Assembly: GCF_013299175.1 (NCBI RefSeq)
Contig: NZ_JAAFKF010000022.1
Coordinates: forward strand, 1 to 43,595
From: Sphaerotilus sp.
Lineage (GTDB): Bacteria > Pseudomonadota > Gammaproteobacteria > Burkholderiales > Burkholderiaceae_C
Length of the DNA: 43,595 nt
Direction of reading: 5' to 3'
Both the position numbers and the translations under genes were made by a program. The notes under the pieces were generated by a model. The model saw only the letters and a program-made list of their open reading frames with translations, did no database searches and was not told the origin of the DNA. Shown here piece after piece: positions 41,049 to 43,595 of the stretch; within the stretch, counting starts at the first letter, position 1, and each line of letters opens with the position of its first letter.

Positions 41049-42098
41049 ATGATGAAGCCTTCCCCGATCCGTCGCACCCTGTTGGTGCTCGCCAGCGCCT
41101 CCCTGCTGGGCACGCTGCCGCTGGCCGCCCAGGCCGAGGACACCCCGATCAAGTTCCAGCTCGACTGGCGCTTCGAAGGCCCGGCCGCGCTGTTCCAGGT
41201 GCCCGCCAGCAAGGGTTTCTTCAAGGACGAGAAGCTCAACGTCACGGTGGACGCGGGCAATGGCTCGGGCGGCGCTGTCACCCGCGTGGCCTCGGGCACC
41301 TACGACATGGGCTTCGCCGACCTGGCCGCGCTGATGGAGTTCCACGCCAACAACCCGACGGCGCCGAACAAGCCGGTCGCGGTGATGATGGTCTACAACA
41401 ACACGCCGGCTGCGGTGCTCGCGCTGAAGAAGAGCGGCATCAAGACCCCCGCCGACCTGAACGGCAAGAAGCTCGGCGCCCCGGTGTTCGACGCCGGCCG
41501 CAAGGCGTGGCCGATCTTTGCCAAGGCCAACGGCATCTCCAACGTGGCGTGGACCGCGATGGACCCGCCGCTGCGCGAGACCATGCTGGTGCGCGGGGAC
41601 ATCGACGCGATCACCGGGTTCTCGTTCACCTCGCTGCTGAACCTCGAAGCGCGCGGCGTGAAGGCTGAGGACGTGGTGGTGCTGCCGTATCCGCAGTTCG
41701 GCGTGAAGCTCTACGGCAACGCGATCATCGCCAGCGAGGAGTTCGTCAAGAAGAACCCCGAGGCGATCAAGGCGTTCCTGCGCGCCTTCACGAAGGGCGT
41801 GAAAGCGGTCATCGCCGACCCGGCCGGTGCGGTCGAGACGGTCAAGGCACGCGACGGCATCATCAACAGCGAACTGGAACTGCGCCGCCTGAAGCTGGCG
41901 CTCGACGCCTCGGTGCTGACCGCGGACGCCAGGGCCGAAACCTTCGGTGACGTGAAAGGCCCGCGCCTGTCGCTGATGGCCAGCCAGGTGTCGGACGCGT
42001 TCGGCACCAAGGAGCGCGTCAAGTCCGAGGCGATCTGGAACGGCAGCTTCCTGCCCTCTGCGGCCGACCGCAACATCTTCGCCCCCGCGAAGAAGTAA
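41049..42098 (+). CDS. ABC transporter substrate-binding protein (NMT1/THI5-like)
   Basis: A 349-residue periplasmic binding protein with a signal peptide (LLVLASASLLGTLPLAAQA, cleavage near AQA). The NMT1/SsuA-like fold is recognised from IKFQLDWRFEGPAALF, then ASKGFFKDEKLNVTVDAGNG, then GSGGAVTRVASGTYDMGFAD and DLNGKKLGAP. Known ligands in this family include pyrimidine precursors, nitrate, taurine and alkanesulfonates. The GFAD-type and DWxFEG signatures fit the pyrimidine/purine-like group, but this is only suggestive. The two ATGs at 41049 and 41052 are both in frame. It is the first gene of a GntR-linked three-gene ABC importer. Confidence 0.88.
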   Translation: MMKPSPIRRTLLVLASASLLGTLPLAAQAEDTPIKFQLDWRFEGPAALFQVPASKGFFKDEKLNVTVDAGNGSGGAVTRVASGTYDMGFADLAALMEFHANNPTAPNKPVAVMMVYNNTPAAVLALKKSGIKTPADLNGKKLGAPVFDAGRKAWPIFAKANGISNVAWTAMDPPLRETMLVRGDIDAITGFSFTSLLNLEARGVKAEDVVVLPYPQFGVKLYGNAIIASEEFVKKNPEAIKAFLRAFTKGVKAVIADPAGAVETVKARDGIINSELELRRLKLALDASVLTADARAETFGDVKGPRLSLMASQVSDAFGTKERVKSEAIWNGSFLPSAADRNIFAPAKK

Positions 42099-42125
42099 GC
42101 CGGATTCGACCAGGAGCACGCCACG

Positions 42126-42962
42126 ATGACGACCGCCTTCGTCGATTTCCAGGATGTCTGGCTCGCCTACAACGAGGAACTGCTCGCCAGCGGGCAGTTC
42201 GCGGTGGAGAACATCAGCCTGCAGGTCGGCGAGGGGGAGTTCATCGCCATCGTCGGGCCATCCGGCTGCGGCAAGTCCACCTTCATGAAGCTGGCCACCG
42301 GCCTGAAGCGCCCGAGCAAGGGCCGCGTGGTGATCGACGGCCAGGAAGTGACCGGCCCGCTGAAGATCACCGGCATGGCCTTCCAGGCGCCGAGCCTGCT
42401 GCCTTGGCGCACGACGGTGGAGAACGTGCTGCTGCCGCTGGAGATCGTCGAGCCGTATCGCTCGTCGTTCAAGCAGAAGAAGGCCGAGTACCAGGACAAG
42501 GCGCGCAAGCTGCTGCAGAGCGTCGGCCTGGGCGGCTACGAGGACAAGTTCCCGTGGCAGCTCTCGGGCGGCATGCAGCAGCGGGCGTCGATCTGCCGGG
42601 CGCTGATCCACGAGCCGAAGCTGCTGTTGCTGGACGAGCCGTTCGGTGCGCTGGATGCGTTCACGCGCGAAGAGCTGTGGTGCGCGCTGCGCGACCTGCA
42701 GGCCGTGCAGAAATTCAACGTCATCCTCGTCACGCACGACCTGCGCGAGAGTGTCTTTCTGGCCGACACGGTGTATGTCATGAGCAAGAGTCCGGGGCGC
42801 TTCGTCGTCAAGCGCGAGATCGACCTGCCGCGTCCGCGCGACCTGGAGATCACCTACACGCCCGAGTTCACCGCCATCGTGCAGGAACTGCGGGGCTACA
42901 TCGGCGCCATGCGCAAGCCGGCCACGCCCACCAACAGCAGCAGCGTGGAGGTCACGCAATGA
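42126..42962 (+). CDS. ABC transporter ATP-binding protein (nitrate/taurine type)
   Basis: A 278-residue cytoplasmic ATPase. Walker A is GPSGCGKST, the signature is LSGGMQQRAS, Walker B is LLLLDEPFGALD, and the switch histidine is in VILVTHDLRE. MAFQAPSLLPWRTTVENV is the usual Q-loop region of the SsuB/NrtD/ThiZ group. It powers import of the ligand bound by the protein encoded 27 bases upstream. Its stop overlaps the permease start by four bases (ATGA), so translation is coupled. The start ATG at 42126 follows CAGGAGCACGCC. Confidence 0.93.
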   Translation: MTTAFVDFQDVWLAYNEELLASGQFAVENISLQVGEGEFIAIVGPSGCGKSTFMKLATGLKRPSKGRVVIDGQEVTGPLKITGMAFQAPSLLPWRTTVENVLLPLEIVEPYRSSFKQKKAEYQDKARKLLQSVGLGGYEDKFPWQLSGGMQQRASICRALIHEPKLLLLDEPFGALDAFTREELWCALRDLQAVQKFNVILVTHDLRESVFLADTVYVMSKSPGRFVVKREIDLPRPRDLEITYTPEFTAIVQELRGYIGAMRKPATPTNSSSVEVTQ

Positions 42963-43595
42963 ACGCCAAGACCGTGGAACGCTGGTCGCCGTGGCTTCTG
43001 CTGGTGGCGGTGCTGGTGCTGTGGCAGGTGGTGTGCTCGGTGTTCAAGGTGTCCGAGTTCATCTTTCCGAGTCCGGCCGCGATCGGCTCGGCCCTGGTGC
43101 AGCACAGCGCCACCATCGCCGGCCACGCCTGGCGCACCTACTGGGTGACGATGGCCGGCTTCGGGCTGTCGATCGTGGTGGGCGTGCTGCTGGGCTTCCT
43201 GATCGGCAGCTCGCGCATGGCCTACACCGCCGTCTACCCGCTGATGACCGCGTTCAATGCCCTGCCCAAGGCGGCCTTCGTGCCGATCCTGGTGGTGTGG
43301 TTCGGCATCGGCGTCGGCCCGGCCATCCTGACGGCGTTCCTGATCAGCTTCTTCCCGATCATGGTGAACATCGCCACGGGACTCGCCACGCTGGAGCCGG
43401 AGCTGGAGGATGTGCTGCGCGTGCTGGGCGCGAAACGCTGGGACGTGCTGACCAAGGTGGGGCTGCCGCGCTCGCTGCCTTACTTCTACGGCTCGCTGAA
43501 GGTGGCGATCACGCTGGCCTTCGTCGGCACCACCGTGTCGGAGATGACCGCGGCCAACGAGGGCATCGGCTACCTGCTGATCTCGGCGGGCAGCT
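42959..43595 (+). CDS. ABC transporter permease (3' partial)
   Basis: The visible 212 residues form the start of a BPD-type inner-membrane permease with at least five hydrophobic segments (LLLVAVLVLWQVVCSVF, VTMAGFGLSIVVGVLLGFLI). The EAA-like coupling motif is in LRVLGAKRWDVLTKVGLPRS. The frame remains open at the end of the window, so the C-terminus is outside. The ATG overlaps the ATPase stop by four bases. It completes the SsuABC-type importer led by the NMT1-like protein at 41.0 kb. Confidence 0.92.
   Translation, partial: MNAKTVERWSPWLLLVAVLVLWQVVCSVFKVSEFIFPSPAAIGSALVQHSATIAGHAWRTYWVTMAGFGLSIVVGVLLGFLIGSSRMAYTAVYPLMTAFNALPKAAFVPILVVWFGIGVGPAILTAFLISFFPIMVNIATGLATLEPELEDVLRVLGAKRWDVLTKVGLPRSLPYFYGSLKVAITLAFVGTTVSEMTAANEGIGYLLISAGS

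Noticed and set aside
1..43595. CRISPR arrays, tRNA/rRNA genes, insertion sequences, phage integrases
   Set aside because: None was recognised by reading; no evenly spaced repeats of 25-40 bases and no transposase motifs were found.

Overview
The window is a piece of a GC-rich proteobacterial chromosome, most likely a beta-proteobacterium of the Burkholderiales (Comamonadaceae or Sphaerotilus/Leptothrix-like). The taxonomic call is inference, resting on codon bias, the nagAa-G-H-Ab gene order, the tannase-family lipoproteins and the XRE, MqsRA and TIG gene types. No rRNA, tRNA, CRISPR array or insertion sequence was recognised. Two AT-rich islets (about 1.16-1.9 kb and 34.25-37.7 kb) contrast sharply with the rest and look acquired.

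Layout. 1-2.3 kb: the end of an 8-oxoguanine deaminase-like amidohydrolase, an AT-rich orphan PD-(D/E)XK nuclease-like gene and a decayed GFA-family pseudogene. 2.4-6.3 kb (minus strand): an operon of a hotdog hydratase/dehydratase, a class III CoA-transferase, an IclR regulator and a TolB-like beta-propeller protein. 6.47-14.5 kb (plus): VOC protein, secreted tannase/feruloyl-esterase lipoprotein, TRAP transporter (DctP and a DctQM fusion), two SDR-superfamily enzymes and an AraC regulator. 14.6-19.8 kb (plus): a lipoprotein GH3 glycosidase, a second AraC regulator and a second tannase-family lipoprotein, closed by a very strong hairpin. 19.9-24.4 kb (minus): AAA+-less AcoR-like regulator, Tat-exported GMC alcohol oxidoreductase and aromatic-type aldehyde dehydrogenase. 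24.5-28.7 kb: a divergent LysR regulator and a four-gene Rieske oxygenase (nagAa-nagG-nagH-nagAb, salicylate 5-hydroxylase type). 28.8-32.1 kb: cytochrome c and PQQ alcohol dehydrogenase with a second AcoR-like regulator. 32.1-34.2 kb: toxin-antitoxin cluster (VapBC, orphan XRE antitoxin, MqsRA, HicB remnant). 34.3-37.4 kb: an AT-rich NHL/TIG lipoprotein apparently split by a one-base frameshift. 37.7-43.6 kb: an HTH-NBR1-like regulator, a Na/Pi-type transporter with PhoU domain, a GntR regulator and an ABC importer that runs off the end.

How it may work together. The central 6.5-32 kb reads as a catabolic locus for plant phenolic esters and glycosides. Outer esterases and a glycosidase would release a phenolic alcohol, two periplasmic alcohol oxidation modules (GMC and PQQ/cytochrome c) would oxidise it, the aldehyde dehydrogenase would give the aromatic acid, and the Rieske system would hydroxylate it. 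If the acid is salicylate, the natural substrate class would be salicin/salicortin-type glycosides of willow and poplar, and the product gentisate. This is a hypothesis from gene content. No ring-cleavage gene is inside the window.

Recurring regulatory structure supports modules. The two AcoR-like regulator/alcohol-oxidation pairs share a dyad (GTGTTC-N7-GAACAC or one mismatch) and a second block at nearly fixed spacing. An AraC-style 20-bp-period direct repeat precedes the GH3 gene. Dyads lie in the divergent regions of the CoA-transferase, Rieske, VapBC, MqsRA, HTH-NBR1 and GntR loci. The locus also shows many 5-12 bp tandem repeats exactly at gene starts or stops.
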